The translations under genes were made by a program, and so were the position numbers. 64,000 nt of DNA from Nocardia albiluteola (GTDB taxonomy: Bacteria; Actinomycetota; Actinomycetes; Mycobacteriales; Mycobacteriaceae), in contig NZ_JAHKNI010000003.1 in the NCBI RefSeq assembly GCF_018860155.1, positions 496,001 through 560,000 on the forward strand. Reading direction: 5' to 3'. This document shows, piece by piece, positions 33,699-42,146 of the stretch (position 1 is the stretch's first letter; each line of letters begins with the position of its first letter). The notes beneath the pieces were generated by a model, which was given only the letters and a program-made list of their open reading frames with translations, did not search any database and had not been told where the DNA came from.

Positions 33699-34586
33699 AT
33701 GACCGATGCCGTGCCGCCGCTGGATCTGGACCTGCGGGTGGTCCGCTATTTCCTGGCCGTCGCGGACCATGCGAATTTCGGCCGGGCCGCGGCCGCTGTG
33801 CACGTGGGACAGCCGTCGCTCAGTCGTCAGATCCGCGGCCTGGAACGGCAATTGGGGGTGCGGCTGTTCCATCGGACACCCCAGGGCGCCCGTCTGAGCG
33901 AAGCGGGGGAGGCCTTCGCGCCCAAGGCCAGGATATTGCTGCGCGCCGCGGCGGAGGCCGCCGCCGCGGCGCGGAAAACCGCCGGTCCCGACGGCATTTC
34001 GATCGGATACACCGCAGGCTTGACGGTCACCGGGGCGACCCGGGAACTACGCCGCCGACATCGGGACGCCACCGTGCGGACGATGTATCTGGGGTGGCGT
34101 CGACCCGCCGAGGCGCTACTGGACCACCAGGTGGACGCGGTCGTCGCCCGCCTGCCATTTCCAGCCGATGGGCTGCGCGTCACCCGGCTCTACGAGGAAG
34201 AGCGCGTCGTCATCGTCCCCCGCAATCATCGCCTGGCCGGGCGGCCATTCGCCCACCTCGCGGACATTGCCGACGAACCCCTGCAGTGGGTTCCAGGTCT
34301 CGATCCCGATTGCAATGCCTTCTGGCGCCTGGAACCGAGGCCCGACGGCCGTCCCGCACCCACCGGCCCCGTCATGAACACGCTGGACGACACCTGGGAG
34401 TTCGTGGCCTCCGGCGACACACTCGCGGTCGCCACGCGCAGCCACGTCAACGCCACCCGAACGGACCTGGCGCTGATCCCGCTGCGCGGTGTCGCGCCGA
34501 GCCGGGTCGTCCTGGCAACGCGGGCCGAGGATTCCGCCCTCGTCGCGGACTTCCGGCGGTGTGCCAGAGCACATCTCACGGCCTGA
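33699..34586 (+). CDS. LysR family transcriptional regulator
   Basis: 295 residues. N-terminal winged HTH (VVRYFLAVADHANFGRAAAA, then VHVGQPSLSRQIRGLERQLG, 14-53) followed by the periplasmic-binding-like effector domain. It diverges from the alpha-oxoamine synthase operon across 145 bases, the classical LysR layout, so that operon is its likely target. Confidence 0.92.
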   Translation: MTDAVPPLDLDLRVVRYFLAVADHANFGRAAAAVHVGQPSLSRQIRGLERQLGVRLFHRTPQGARLSEAGEAFAPKARILLRAAAEAAAAARKTAGPDGISIGYTAGLTVTGATRELRRRHRDATVRTMYLGWRRPAEALLDHQVDAVVARLPFPADGLRVTRLYEEERVVIVPRNHRLAGRPFAHLADIADEPLQWVPGLDPDCNAFWRLEPRPDGRPAPTGPVMNTLDDTWEFVASGDTLAVATRSHVNATRTDLALIPLRGVAPSRVVLATRAEDSALVADFRRCARAHLTA

Positions 34587-34587
34587 G

Positions 34588-34627
34588 CGGCCCGTGACGA
34601 TTACCTCCGGCGGCGTCACACGGGCCG
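34588..34627. terminator. Bidirectional hairpin between the LysR and nitrilase genes
   Basis: CGGCCCGTG (34588-34596) and CACGGGCCG (34619-34627) are perfectly complementary; GTGACG (34594-34599) and CGTCAC (34614-34619) allow an alternative inner stem. The site lies between two convergent genes, where it would terminate both transcripts. Confidence 0.65.
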
Positions 34628-34656
34628 GTGAGTTGTGCACCGTCGCCGGGGCGGGC

Positions 34657-35448
34657 TCAGTATCGACGGTTCACCAGGACGGGGAGAGTCTGCCGTAGTG
34701 GGGCGACGGTCTCCGGGTCGATGTCGGTGATGAGCAGGTCCGGGTCGGGGCCGAGGGCGGCGAGTACCTTGCCGTCGGGGGCGACGACACAGCTGTGGCC
34801 CACTCCCAGTGGGGCCGTGCTGTTTTCGCCGGCGCGGTCGGCCGGGCGCGCCTGGCCGCAGGCGGCGATGTAGCTGGTGGCGTCCAGGGCGCGGGCGCGG
34901 GTGAGCAGCTGCCACTGCTCGACCTTGCCGGGGCCGTCGCCCCACGATGCCGCGACGACCACGCAGGTGGCGCCCGCGGCGGCCATGGTCTGGAACAGGC
35001 CGGGGAAGCGCAGGTCGTAGCAAGTGGCGAAACCTATTGTGGTGCCCGCGATCTCGGCCGTCAGCGGCTTCTCGCCGGGGGCCACGGTCGCGGACTCGGC
35101 GTAGCCGAATGCGTCGTAGAGGTGAATCTTGTCGTAGTGCGCGGTGATCTCGCCCGCGACCAGTAGGGTGTTGTGGACGCGACCGTCGTCGCACGGGGTG
35201 AACATCCCGGCGACCACGGTGATTCCGGCCCGTTCGGCGATTTCACGAACGCCCCGGGCCCACGGTCCGTCCAGCGGCTGGGCGATCGGGTGCAGCGGCG
35301 CGCCGAAGGGGTGCATCGTCGCCTCGGGGAACGCGACGAGTCGCGCGCCGGCCGCCGCGGCGCGGGCGGTCAGGGTGTCGATGATCGCGAGGTTCTCGCC
35401 GAGGTCTGTGGTGCTGTTCACCTGAGCCAACGCGATTCTGATGGGCAT
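34657..35448 (-). CDS. Carbon-nitrogen hydrolase (nitrilase superfamily)
   Basis: 263-residue amidase of the nitrilase fold. The catalytic triad is intact: Glu42 (AFPEATMHPF), Lys107 (AHYDKIHLYDAF) and Cys143 (FATCYDLRFP). The PEATMHPFG loop and HLYDAFG are typical of the actinobacterial branch near omega-amidase/NIT proteins. AGGAGG lies 9 bases before the ATG. Divergent from the GntR gene over a 31-base gap that contains the TGTATACA operator, so expression should be GntR-controlled. It probably hydrolyses an amide product of the compound imported by the MHS transporter. Confidence 0.9.
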   Translation of the reverse strand: MPIRIALAQVNSTTDLGENLAIIDTLTARAAAAGARLVAFPEATMHPFGAPLHPIAQPLDGPWARGVREIAERAGITVVAGMFTPCDDGRVHNTLLVAGEITAHYDKIHLYDAFGYAESATVAPGEKPLTAEIAGTTIGFATCYDLRFPGLFQTMAAAGATCVVVAASWGDGPGKVEQWQLLTRARALDATSYIAACGQARPADRAGENSTAPLGVGHSCVVAPDGKVLAALGPDPDLLITDIDPETVAPLRQTLPVLVNRRY

Positions 35449-35465
35449 GATCGGATTCCTCCTGG

Positions 35466-35483
35466 TGTATACATTGTGTATGC
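35466..35483. promoter_or_regulatory. GntR operator, copy 1
   Basis: TGTATACA (35466-35473), 5 bases, then TATGC (35479-35483). The same 13 defined bases with the same spacing recur at 37515-37532. The 3' part overlaps the GntR start codon (ATG 35480), so the regulator would block its own translation start region and the divergent nitrilase promoter. Confidence 0.75.
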
Positions 35484-36127
35484 AGAACGGGGCCATATCG
35501 GGTCGGGACCGCGCCTACCGGTACGTCAAGGAGCAGGTGCTCACCTCGCTGCCGGCGACTGGCGTGTTCCTCAACGAGCAGGAGCTGGCGACCCGGATCG
35601 GGGTGTCGCGCACCCCGGTGCGGGAGGCGCTGCTGATGTTGCAGGCCGAGGGGCTGGTCGAGATGGTCCCCAAGCGCGGCGCCCACGTGCCGGCACTGAG
35701 CGGGCGCCAGATTGCCGAGCTCATGGACCTGCGCGGCGTCCTGGAGAAGCACGCGGCCTCGCGCACGGTGGCCGCCGGCGCCGTGCCGCTGGCCGCGATG
35801 CGGGAGGCGCTGGCCGAGCAGGAGCGGCTCGCCGATGCCACCGATCCGGAGCGGGCGCGCGAATTCATCGACTGGGACAGCCGATTTCATCAGATCCTGA
35901 TCGACGCGGCCGGCAGCGAGCTGCTCTCGCGCACCTATTCGGGCCTGCGGGCGCGCCAGCTGCGGGTGGGCCTGGCGGCGCTGTTCGCGACCACCGATAG
36001 GCAGCGGCACGTGTGCGGGGAGCACCTGGCCATCGTCGAGGCGCTCGAGCGCGGCGACGAGGCGCAGGCACATCGCAAGATCGACGAGCATCTCGAGATC
36101 ACACTAGGGATTCTGTTGCGGGCGTGA
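35480..36127 (+). CDS. GntR family regulator, FCD subfamily
   Basis: 215 residues. N-terminal winged HTH (AYRYVKEQVLTSLPATGVFL, then NEQELATRIGVSRTPVREAL, ending GLVEMVPKRGAHVP) and a C-terminal FCD effector domain with metal-ligand-type histidines (FIDWDSRFHQILIDAAGS; GEHLAIVEALERGDE). ATG at 35480 begins the natural N-terminus; no Shine-Dalgarno precedes it, so the mRNA may be leaderless. Its operator-like element is repeated in front of the transporter/DUF2848 pair. The 3' end overlaps the convergent transporter gene by 29 bases. Confidence 0.9.
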   Translation: MQNGAISGRDRAYRYVKEQVLTSLPATGVFLNEQELATRIGVSRTPVREALLMLQAEGLVEMVPKRGAHVPALSGRQIAELMDLRGVLEKHAASRTVAAGAVPLAAMREALAEQERLADATDPERAREFIDWDSRFHQILIDAAGSELLSRTYSGLRARQLRVGLAALFATTDRQRHVCGEHLAIVEALERGDEAQAHRKIDEHLEITLGILLRA

Positions 36128-37442
36128 GTGTTTCGTCGGCCGGGTCGGGGTCGCGGCCGAGCGCCAGCCCCAGCAGAGTGAGCGCGGTGACGACGGCGAT
36201 GTAGAGCGCCAGCGGGATCCAGCTGCCGAACCGGCTCAGCAGGGTGGTGAACAGCAGCGGCGCCAGGGCTCCGCCGAAGACGCCGGCGATGGTGTAGGCC
36301 AGCGAGCAGCCCGTCGAACGCAGGTGCACGGGAAACTGATCGGTGATGAAGGCCGCCTGCGGGCCGTACATGAACGAGTGGAATCCCAGCCCGATCGCTA
36401 CGCCGGCGATCAGCCACAGCCTGCCGCCGCCGTCGATGAGCGGAAAGAACACCACGGTCCACACCAGTCCGCCGGCCGCGGCGACGGCATAGACCAGGCG
36501 GCGATTGATCCGGTCGGAGACCGCCCCGGCCAGCGGGATCGTCGCCAGCTGCAGCGCCGATCCGATCAGGATGGCCACGAGCACCGCGCCGCGCGCGACG
36601 TGCAGCCGCTGCGTGCAATAGGTGATGGTGAAGACCGTGAACAGCGAATAGACCACATCGGGCGCCAACCGGGACAGGATCGCCGCCAGCAGGCGGCGGG
36701 GCTGGGTGCGCAGCACCTCGGTGATCGGCGCGGCGGCGCGCTCGCCCGACTCCTGCATCGCCTGGAACACCGGGGTGTCCTCGAGCCGCAGCCGGATCCA
36801 CAACCCGAACCCGACCAGGATCGCCGAGGCCAGGAAGGCCAGACGCCAACCCCAGCTGTCGAATTGGGATTTGCTCAGGGCTGCGGTGAGCAGCGCGAGG
36901 ACGCCGTTGGCGAGCAGATTGCCTGCGGGCGGCCCGATCTGGGCGGCCGAGGCCCAGAACCCACGATGGCGCGGATCGCCGTATTCGCTCGACAGCAGCA
37001 CCGCCCCACCCCATTCGCCGCCGACCGCGACGCCCTGCGCGAATCGCAGCAGCACCAGCACGATTCCCGCCGTGATGCCCAGTGTGGCGTAGCCGGGAAC
37101 CAGGCCGATGGCGCACGTGGTGACGCCGATCAGCAGCAGTGTGATCACCAGCAGCTGCTTGCGGCCCAGCGTGTCGCCCAGGCGCCCGAAGACGAACCCG
37201 CCGACCGGTCGCGCCAGATAGCCGACCGCATAGGTGGAGAAGGCCAGCAGCGTGCCGGTGAGCGGATCCTCGCTCGGAAAGAACACCTGCGGAAACACCA
37301 GCGCCGAGGCGGCGGAGTAGATCGCGAAGTCGTACCACTCCAGCGCGGTGCCCGTCAGGCTGGCCGCGAACGCGCGCGCGAGTGCGCTGGGCCCGGGCGC
37401 AGCGGGTATCCGGTCCGCCGCCGCGGGTGAATCTGCCGTCAT
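36099..37442 (-). CDS. MHS-family MFS transporter (metabolite:H+ symporter)
   Basis: 447-residue 12-helix permease. The MHS signature is present: GTALEWYDFAIYSAASALVF, FGRLGDTLGRKQLLVITLLL, RFAQGVAVGGEWGGAVLLSS and RLEDTPVFQAM. MHS carriers import organic acids, betaines or similar small metabolites. Divergent from the DUF2848 gene, with a GntR element in between, so it probably supplies the substrate for the nitrilase-family amidase and the DUF2848 protein. Confidence 0.92.
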   Translation of the reverse strand: MTADSPAAADRIPAAPGPSALARAFAASLTGTALEWYDFAIYSAASALVFPQVFFPSEDPLTGTLLAFSTYAVGYLARPVGGFVFGRLGDTLGRKQLLVITLLLIGVTTCAIGLVPGYATLGITAGIVLVLLRFAQGVAVGGEWGGAVLLSSEYGDPRHRGFWASAAQIGPPAGNLLANGVLALLTAALSKSQFDSWGWRLAFLASAILVGFGLWIRLRLEDTPVFQAMQESGERAAAPITEVLRTQPRRLLAAILSRLAPDVVYSLFTVFTITYCTQRLHVARGAVLVAILIGSALQLATIPLAGAVSDRINRRLVYAVAAAGGLVWTVVFFPLIDGGGRLWLIAGVAIGLGFHSFMYGPQAAFITDQFPVHLRSTGCSLAYTIAGVFGGALAPLLFTTLLSRFGSWIPLALYIAVVTALTLLGLALGRDPDPADETLTPATESLV

Positions 37443-37514
37443 GACGCTCCTTACGGATGTGCACCGCGCCGGGTGTGCCCCGGGTCACGGCCGTTGTACG
37501 CAGAATATACTTGC

Positions 37515-37532
37515 TGTATACAAGACATATGC
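37515..37532. promoter_or_regulatory. GntR operator, copy 2
   Basis: TGTATACA (37515-37522), 5 bases, TATGC (37528-37532), matching the element at 35466-35483 in all defined positions and spacing. It sits 73 bases upstream of the transporter and 67 bases before the DUF2848 gene. Two copies at the two divergent promoters of one small island are unlikely by chance. Confidence 0.75.
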
Positions 37533-37598
37533 GCAAGCCCCTAGTCGAAACTCGCTGCTCGAGGGCTCGCGCCGCACCCCGGAAGGAGCACCGCCCGA

Positions 37599-38282
37599 AT
37601 GTCCCAGCTCGCCTTCGCCCTGCCCGACGGCACCACCGACCACGTCACGGTCACCTCGCTCTACAACGCGGGATACGCCGGCCGCCGGCAGGATGAGGTC
37701 GCCGCGCACATCGCGGAACTGGCCGAACTAGGCGTCCCGGCGCCGCAGACCACCCCGACGCTCTATCCGATCGCCCCCTACCTGGCGCAGCAGACCGGCG
37801 AGGTGTTCGTGCAGCACGGCCGCACCTCCGGCGAGGCCGAATGGGCGCTTGTCGTCACCGAGCGCGACACCCTGCTCACCGTCGCCTGCGACCATACCGA
37901 CCGCGCCCTGGAGGCCCACGGCGTGGCCTGGAGCAAGAACGCCGCGCCCGACGTGCTCGGCGCCCGCGCTTGGCGCCTTTCGGAGGTCGCGGACCATCTC
38001 GACGAGCTGACGCTGCGGGCCTGGGTCGGCCGCGGCGACACCGAGGAGCTGATCCAGACCGGCACCCTCGCCGACCTGCTCTCACCCACTCACTGGCTGT
38101 CGTTTCTGGCCGACCGCGGCGCGAACACCCCTGGCACGGTGCTGATTTCGGGCACCATCTCGATGCTGCCCGGAGTCGACCAGTTCGGTGACTCCTGGCG
38201 CGTCGAATTGGCCGATCCCATCACCTCCGAAGTACTCACCTGCGGCTACCGCACCGTGCCGATGCCGCCTCCGGTCGAGTAG
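37599..38282 (+). CDS. DUF2848 family protein
   Basis: 227 residues. Segments VTSLYNAGYAGRRQDEVAAH then IAELAELGVPAPQTTPTLYP, EAEWALVVTERDTLLTVACD and SFLADRGANTPGTVLISGTI match DUF2848, a family related to fumarylacetoacetate-hydrolase folds (the C-terminal GTV-x-x-SGTI... is FAH-like). AAGGAG lies 11 bases before the ATG. The family has no assigned reaction; here it is placed with an amidase and an organic-acid transporter under one GntR element, suggesting a hydrolase or lyase in the same pathway. Confidence 0.85.
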   Translation: MSQLAFALPDGTTDHVTVTSLYNAGYAGRRQDEVAAHIAELAELGVPAPQTTPTLYPIAPYLAQQTGEVFVQHGRTSGEAEWALVVTERDTLLTVACDHTDRALEAHGVAWSKNAAPDVLGARAWRLSEVADHLDELTLRAWVGRGDTEELIQTGTLADLLSPTHWLSFLADRGANTPGTVLISGTISMLPGVDQFGDSWRVELADPITSEVLTCGYRTVPMPPPVE

Positions 38283-38502
38283 AACTCGTTGGTGCACTGC
38301 GGGTCTCGCGTTCAGCCGGCGGAGCCATACGCATTGCGCCCCGGCGCCGCAGCGTTGAATAGGGTGGCTGCCGCGTCCGCTGCCGATTCGATCAGACGGG
38401 ATCATCGTAGAAATCGATCTGGCCCGCCATCCATCAGCGCCAGCGCCATAACCCCGCCCTAGCCAGCGAAAGCATCCCGCAGGTTGTGACGGCGGCCCGT
38501 GG

Positions 38503-38916
38503 TCAGCCGGCCCGTACTACTCTGCTGTCGCCGCGGAATTCGGCGATGGCGCCGTCCGGGCCGGTGACCGTCACGTCGTAGATTCCGTTGCGGCCGTGCC
38601 GGTTGCGCATGTTCGCGACGGCGGTGAGGGTGTCGCCGGCGCGGGTGGGGCGCAGGAATCGGATGTCGGCGTGGGCGGCGACCGCGGTCTGCCCGAAGCT
38701 GTTGCAGGCCAGGGCGAAGGTGGTGTCCGCGAGTAGGAATACGTAGCCGCCGTGGGTGATTGCGTAGCCGTTGACCATGTGGTCCGTGACGGTCATGGTG
38801 GTGGCGGCGTAGCCCGGGCGCATTTCGGTGATCTCGATCCCCAGTGCCCGGGATGCGTTGTCGGCGGCGAACATTCGCCGGGCATGCTCGCAGGCCGGAT
38901 CGTCCACCGTCGTCAT
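38503..38916 (-). CDS. paaI: PaaI-type acyl-CoA thioesterase
   Basis: 137-residue hotdog-fold thioesterase. The catalytic segment ITHGGYVFLLADTTFALACN carries HGG and the acidic Asp of hotdog PaaI enzymes. In phenylacetate catabolism PaaI hydrolyses dead-end ring-hydroxylated CoA esters. The ATG at 38916 with a G-rich Shine-Dalgarno is preferred over 39024. Last gene of the leftward paa arm paaZ, EthD-like, paaI. Confidence 0.88.
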   Translation of the reverse strand: MTTVDDPACEHARRMFAADNASRALGIEITEMRPGYAATTMTVTDHMVNGYAITHGGYVFLLADTTFALACNSFGQTAVAAHADIRFLRPTRAGDTLTAVANMRNRHGRNGIYDVTVTGPDGAIAEFRGDSRVVRAG

Positions 38917-38959
38917 CGTGCCCCCCGGGCCGCGTTCGCCCGCGTGCCCCTGCGGGGCA

Positions 38960-39271
38960 TCATCGGGTGGTCTCCAGTTCCTGCAGATACATGGTGGCTC
39001 CGCCGGTGGCGAAGTTGCGGACATCCTTGCCGGTGGCCCGCATCTCCGGCGAGGCGAGCGCCCGCTGCAGGTCCTCCTCGGTGTCGAAGACGATGTGGGC
39101 GACGGCGTAGAACTCGGTGGCCGAGCCGTCCAGGGATCGGCAGCGGCCGTAGGTGGCCGCGGCGACCGCGGGCACCTTCGCCAGCAGGGGGAGATGGGTC
39201 GAGCGGTAGTGCTCCTCGAATGCGGCGGGATCGTCGGGGTGTCCGTAGCAGACCGAAATCTGGTATGTCAC
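38960..39271 (-). CDS. EthD-like dimeric ferredoxin-fold protein
   Basis: 103 residues. [35 protein letters not shown] and a C-terminal TGKDVRNFATGGATMYLQEL follow the EthD pattern (dimeric alpha/beta barrel; His of THLPL). Its start ATGA overlaps the paaZ stop, so the two are translationally coupled and it belongs to the phenylacetate operon. The role in this pathway is unknown; EthD proteins accompany ring-cleaving or P450 systems. Confidence 0.85.
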   Translation of the reverse strand: MTYQISVCYGHPDDPAAFEEHYRSTHLPLLAKVPAVAAATYGRCRSLDGSATEFYAVAHIVFDTEEDLQRALASPEMRATGKDVRNFATGGATMYLQELETTR

Positions 39272-41313
39272 TGGGCATCTCCTTCGGGCTTGGCGACGAG
39301 GGTGAGGACGTCATAGGTGGCCACGGGCTGGTCGTGCTGGTTGGTGACGGTGGCGTCCCAGCGCACCTCGCCGTAGTTCGCGCCCGCGCGCGGGGTGATC
39401 TGCTTGGCGGTCAGGGTGACCGTGAGCGCGTCCTCGGCCTTGACGGGAGTCAGGAAGCGCAGGTTGTCGACGCCGAAGTTGGCCAGCACGGGACCGGGCG
39501 CGGGGTCGACGAACAGCCCCGCGGCCAGGGAGACGACGAGGTAGCCGTGTGCGACGATGCCGCCGAAGAGCGGATTGGCCGCCGCGGCAACGGGATCCGT
39601 GTGTGCGTAGAAGGTGTCGCCGGTGAATTCGGCGAAGTGTTCGATATCGGCCAGGGTGACCGGGCGGGGCCCGTTGACGATGGTGTCGCCCAGGCGCAGT
39701 TCGGCCAGGTTCTTGCGGAACGGATGCACCTGGCCCGACACCCGCTCGGCGCCGGTGACCCAGCGGCGGCCGACCGCGGTGAGCACGGCGGGGGTGCCCT
39801 GGATCGCGGTGCGCTGCATGTGATGCAGCACGCCCCGGATGCCGCCGAGTTCCTCCCCGCCTCCGGCGCGGCCCGGTCCGCCGTGCACGAGCACCGGCAG
39901 CGGCGAGCCGTGCCCGGTGGACTCCTTGGCATCCTCGGTGTCCAGCACCAGGATTCGGCCATGGTAGGGCGCGAGCCCGAGGACGATCTCGCGGGCCATG
40001 CCGGTGTCGGCGGTGACGATCGATGCGACGAGGCTGCCCTTGCCGCGGGCGGCCAGCTCGATGACGTCGGCGGTGTCGCGGTAGCCGATGATCGTGCTGA
40101 CGGGGCCGAACGCCTCGACCTCGTGGGGTTCGATCGCGTCGTGGTCGGTGCAGCGCAACAGGATCGGCGAGATGAACGCGCCGGTGTTCTGGTCGGCGCC
40201 GGTGACCGCCACGGCATCCGGGTCGCCGAAGACGATCTGCGAGGTCTTGGCCAGGGCGCGCACGGACTTGCGGACCTCCTCGCGCTGGTCGAGGCTCGCC
40301 AGCGCGCCCATCGTCACGCCGTCGGCGTCGGGTGCGCCGACGACCACCTTGGCGAGCCGCTCGGAGGCGGCCGCGATGACGGCGTCGACGAGCGCCTCGG
40401 GGACCAGGGCGCGGCGGATGGCGGTGCACTTCTGACCGGCCTTGACGGTCATCTCGGTCACGAGTTGCTTGACGAACAAGGCGAATTCGGGGCTCTCGGG
40501 GGTCACGTCGGCGCCCAGAATCGAGGCGTTGAGCGAGTCGGCCTCGGCGTTGAAGGACACCCCGTTGTGCAGTACCGCGGGGTGGGCGCGCAGCAGGGCG
40601 GCGGTGTCGGCGGAGCCGGTGAACGCGACCGAGTCCTGGCCGCCCAGGTGGTCCAGCAGGTCCCCGGTGCCGCCGCACACCAGCTGCAGGGAACCCTCGG
40701 GCAGCAGGCCGGATTCGATGATCCGCCGGACGACGAGCTCGGTGAGATACGCGGTCTGGCTGGCGGGCTTGACGATCGAGGGCACCCCGGCGATGAACGC
40801 CGGGGCCAGCTTCTCGAGAAACCCCCACACCGGGAAGTTGAACGCGTTGATCTGCACCGCGACTCCGCGCCGCGAGGTGTAGATGTGCTGTCCGGCAAAG
40901 GTTCCCCGCTTACCCAGCTGCTCGGCCGGGCCGTCCAGGTAGACGGTGTCGTTGGGCAGCTCGCGGCGCGCCTTGCTCGCGTAGCTGAGCAGGGTGCCGA
41001 TGCCGCCGTCGATGTCGACGGCCGAATCGCGCGACGTCGCGCCGGTCGCGGTGGACAGCGCGTAGAACTCGTCTTTGTGCTCCAGCAGCCGCAGGGCCAG
41101 GGCCTTGAGCGCCGCGGCCCGCCCGTGGAAGGTCAGCGCGGCCAGCGCCGGACCGCCGACGGCGCGCGCGTGCTCGACCATGCCCGCGACATCCAGGCCG
41201 GTGGCGGAGATGCGGGCCACGACGCTGCCGTCCACGGCGCTGTGCAGCGGCGTGCCCTCGTCGGGCGCGGTGTACCAGCGGCCGGCCGCGTAGCTGTGCA
41301 GCAATGGGGTCAT
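39268..41313 (-). CDS. paaZ: Oxepin-CoA hydrolase / 3-oxo-5,6-dehydrosuberyl-CoA semialdehyde dehydrogenase
   Basis: 681 residues, the same length as E. coli PaaZ. The N-terminal aldehyde dehydrogenase has [32 protein letters not shown] with the general base Glu, and [10 protein letters not shown] with the catalytic cysteine near 295. From about 525 the MaoC-like hotdog hydratase domain has [20 protein letters not shown] then [11 protein letters not shown]. The two domains open the oxepin ring and oxidise the aldehyde. ATG at 41313 with GGAG 6 bases upstream; a PaaR-like palindrome at 41328-41341 overlaps the leader. Confidence 0.95.
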   Translation of the reverse strand: MTPLLHSYAAGRWYTAPDEGTPLHSAVDGSVVARISATGLDVAGMVEHARAVGGPALAALTFHGRAAALKALALRLLEHKDEFYALSTATGATSRDSAVDIDGGIGTLLSYASKARRELPNDTVYLDGPAEQLGKRGTFAGQHIYTSRRGVAVQINAFNFPVWGFLEKLAPAFIAGVPSIVKPASQTAYLTELVVRRIIESGLLPEGSLQLVCGGTGDLLDHLGGQDSVAFTGSADTAALLRAHPAVLHNGVSFNAEADSLNASILGADVTPESPEFALFVKQLVTEMTVKAGQKCTAIRRALVPEALVDAVIAAASERLAKVVVGAPDADGVTMGALASLDQREEVRKSVRALAKTSQIVFGDPDAVAVTGADQNTGAFISPILLRCTDHDAIEPHEVEAFGPVSTIIGYRDTADVIELAARGKGSLVASIVTADTGMAREIVLGLAPYHGRILVLDTEDAKESTGHGSPLPVLVHGGPGRAGGGEELGGIRGVLHHMQRTAIQGTPAVLTAVGRRWVTGAERVSGQVHPFRKNLAELRLGDTIVNGPRPVTLADIEHFAEFTGDTFYAHTDPVAAAANPLFGGIVAHGYLVVSLAAGLFVDPAPGPVLANFGVDNLRFLTPVKAEDALTVTLTAKQITPRAGANYGEVRWDATVTNQHDQPVATYDVLTLVAKPEGDAQ

Positions 41314-41327
41314 CACATCTCCGATCA

Positions 41328-41341
41328 ACTGAACATTCGGT
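41328..41341. promoter_or_regulatory. PaaR-like operator in front of paaZ
   Basis: ACTGAACATTCGGT differs in one base from a perfect ACCGAA-N2-TTCGGT palindrome and matches the core of the site at 42068-42089. It lies 15 bases upstream of the paaZ start codon, where a bound repressor would block the leftward operon. Confidence 0.65.
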
Positions 41342-41391
41342 CGGTAATTACGATCGGTGAGGAGGCCTTCCCCTGTCAAGGGCGGCGGGAA

Positions 41392-42018
41392 TCAGCAGGC
41401 GCCGGTCGCGGGGCGCCGCAGGCCGTGGAACACCATTGTCACGATGGCGTCGGCGATTTCGTCCGCGGAGTTGTCGCCGCGGGGGCGATACCACTCGACC
41501 AGGGAATTGATCATGCCCCAGACGAGCCGGCTGACCAGGGCGGGATCGAGGTCCTGCGCCAGATCGCCCTCCGCGGCGGCGGCCTCGACCAGGCCCGCGA
41601 CGAAGGTGTCGAACTCCCGGCGGCGGGCCAGCGCCCGCTTCTCGACCGCGGTATTGCCCCGCACTCGCAGCAGCAGCGTGACGTAGGGCAGTTCGGCGAC
41701 CAGGATTTCCACGCTGCGCCGCACCACGTACTCCAGCCGGTCGATGGAGCGGCCGGTGACCGCGCGCTCCTCGACCGTGGCCGCGAACAGGCCGTTCAGC
41801 GCCCGCGACAGCGCCAGCTCCAGCAGCTCCGCCTTACCCGAAACATGGTGGTAGATCGCGGATTTGGCGATGCCCAGGCGCCCGGCGAGCGTCTCCATGC
41901 TGGTGGCGTCGTAGCCCTTGTCGTTGAACACCTTCACGGCCACCGACAGCAGGGAGTCCAGGTCGTATCCGGGCCGGCCGGGACGTCCAGTGCGGTTGAC
42001 CGCGCGCTCCGTTGTCAT
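41392..42018 (-). CDS. paaR: TetR-family repressor of the phenylacetate genes
   Basis: 208 residues. HTH: VFNDKGYDATSMETLAGRLG then IAKSAIYHHVSGKAELLELA (about 35-70). It stands between the two paa arms, with ACCGAA-type palindromes on both sides, as in corynebacterial and other actinobacterial PaaR systems where phenylacetyl-CoA releases the repressor. ATG at 42018 preferred; an upstream ATG at 42057 is possible. Confidence 0.87.
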   Translation of the reverse strand: MTTERAVNRTGRPGRPGYDLDSLLSVAVKVFNDKGYDATSMETLAGRLGIAKSAIYHHVSGKAELLELALSRALNGLFAATVEERAVTGRSIDRLEYVVRRSVEILVAELPYVTLLLRVRGNTAVEKRALARRREFDTFVAGLVEAAAAEGDLAQDLDPALVSRLVWGMINSLVEWYRPRGDNSADEIADAIVTMVFHGLRRPATGAC

Positions 42019-42067
42019 GGGTCTATCTTGACCCATCGGCGTGCGATCGATGTGCATTGGGCTTGAT

Positions 42068-42089
42068 ACTGACCGAATGTTCGGTTAAT
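42068..42089. promoter_or_regulatory. PaaR-like operator between paaR and paaG
   Basis: Core ACCGAA-TG-TTCGGT (42072-42085) is a perfect palindrome flanked by ACTG on the left. The layout ACT-N-ACCG...CGGT-N-A-x-T agrees with the PaaR box described for Corynebacterium glutamicum as I remember it. It lies 50 bases from paaR and 58 bases before paaG, so it can control both. Confidence 0.75.
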
Positions 42090-42146
42090 AATTCGAGAGT
42101 ACGCGGAGCGGGCGATCGGCCCGGACCCATCGTTAGGAGGACCGCG

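Noticed and set aside
36324..37430. 368-codon rightward open frame inside the MHS transporter gene
   Set aside because: Gln/Arg/Asp-rich shadow of the transporter, no membrane segments or domain.
38752..42066. 1104-codon rightward open frame across paaI, the EthD gene, paaZ and paaR
   Set aside because: It is the reverse strand of four well-supported genes in GC-rich DNA. Its residues (long runs rich in Gly, Asp, His, Arg and Val) show no domain.
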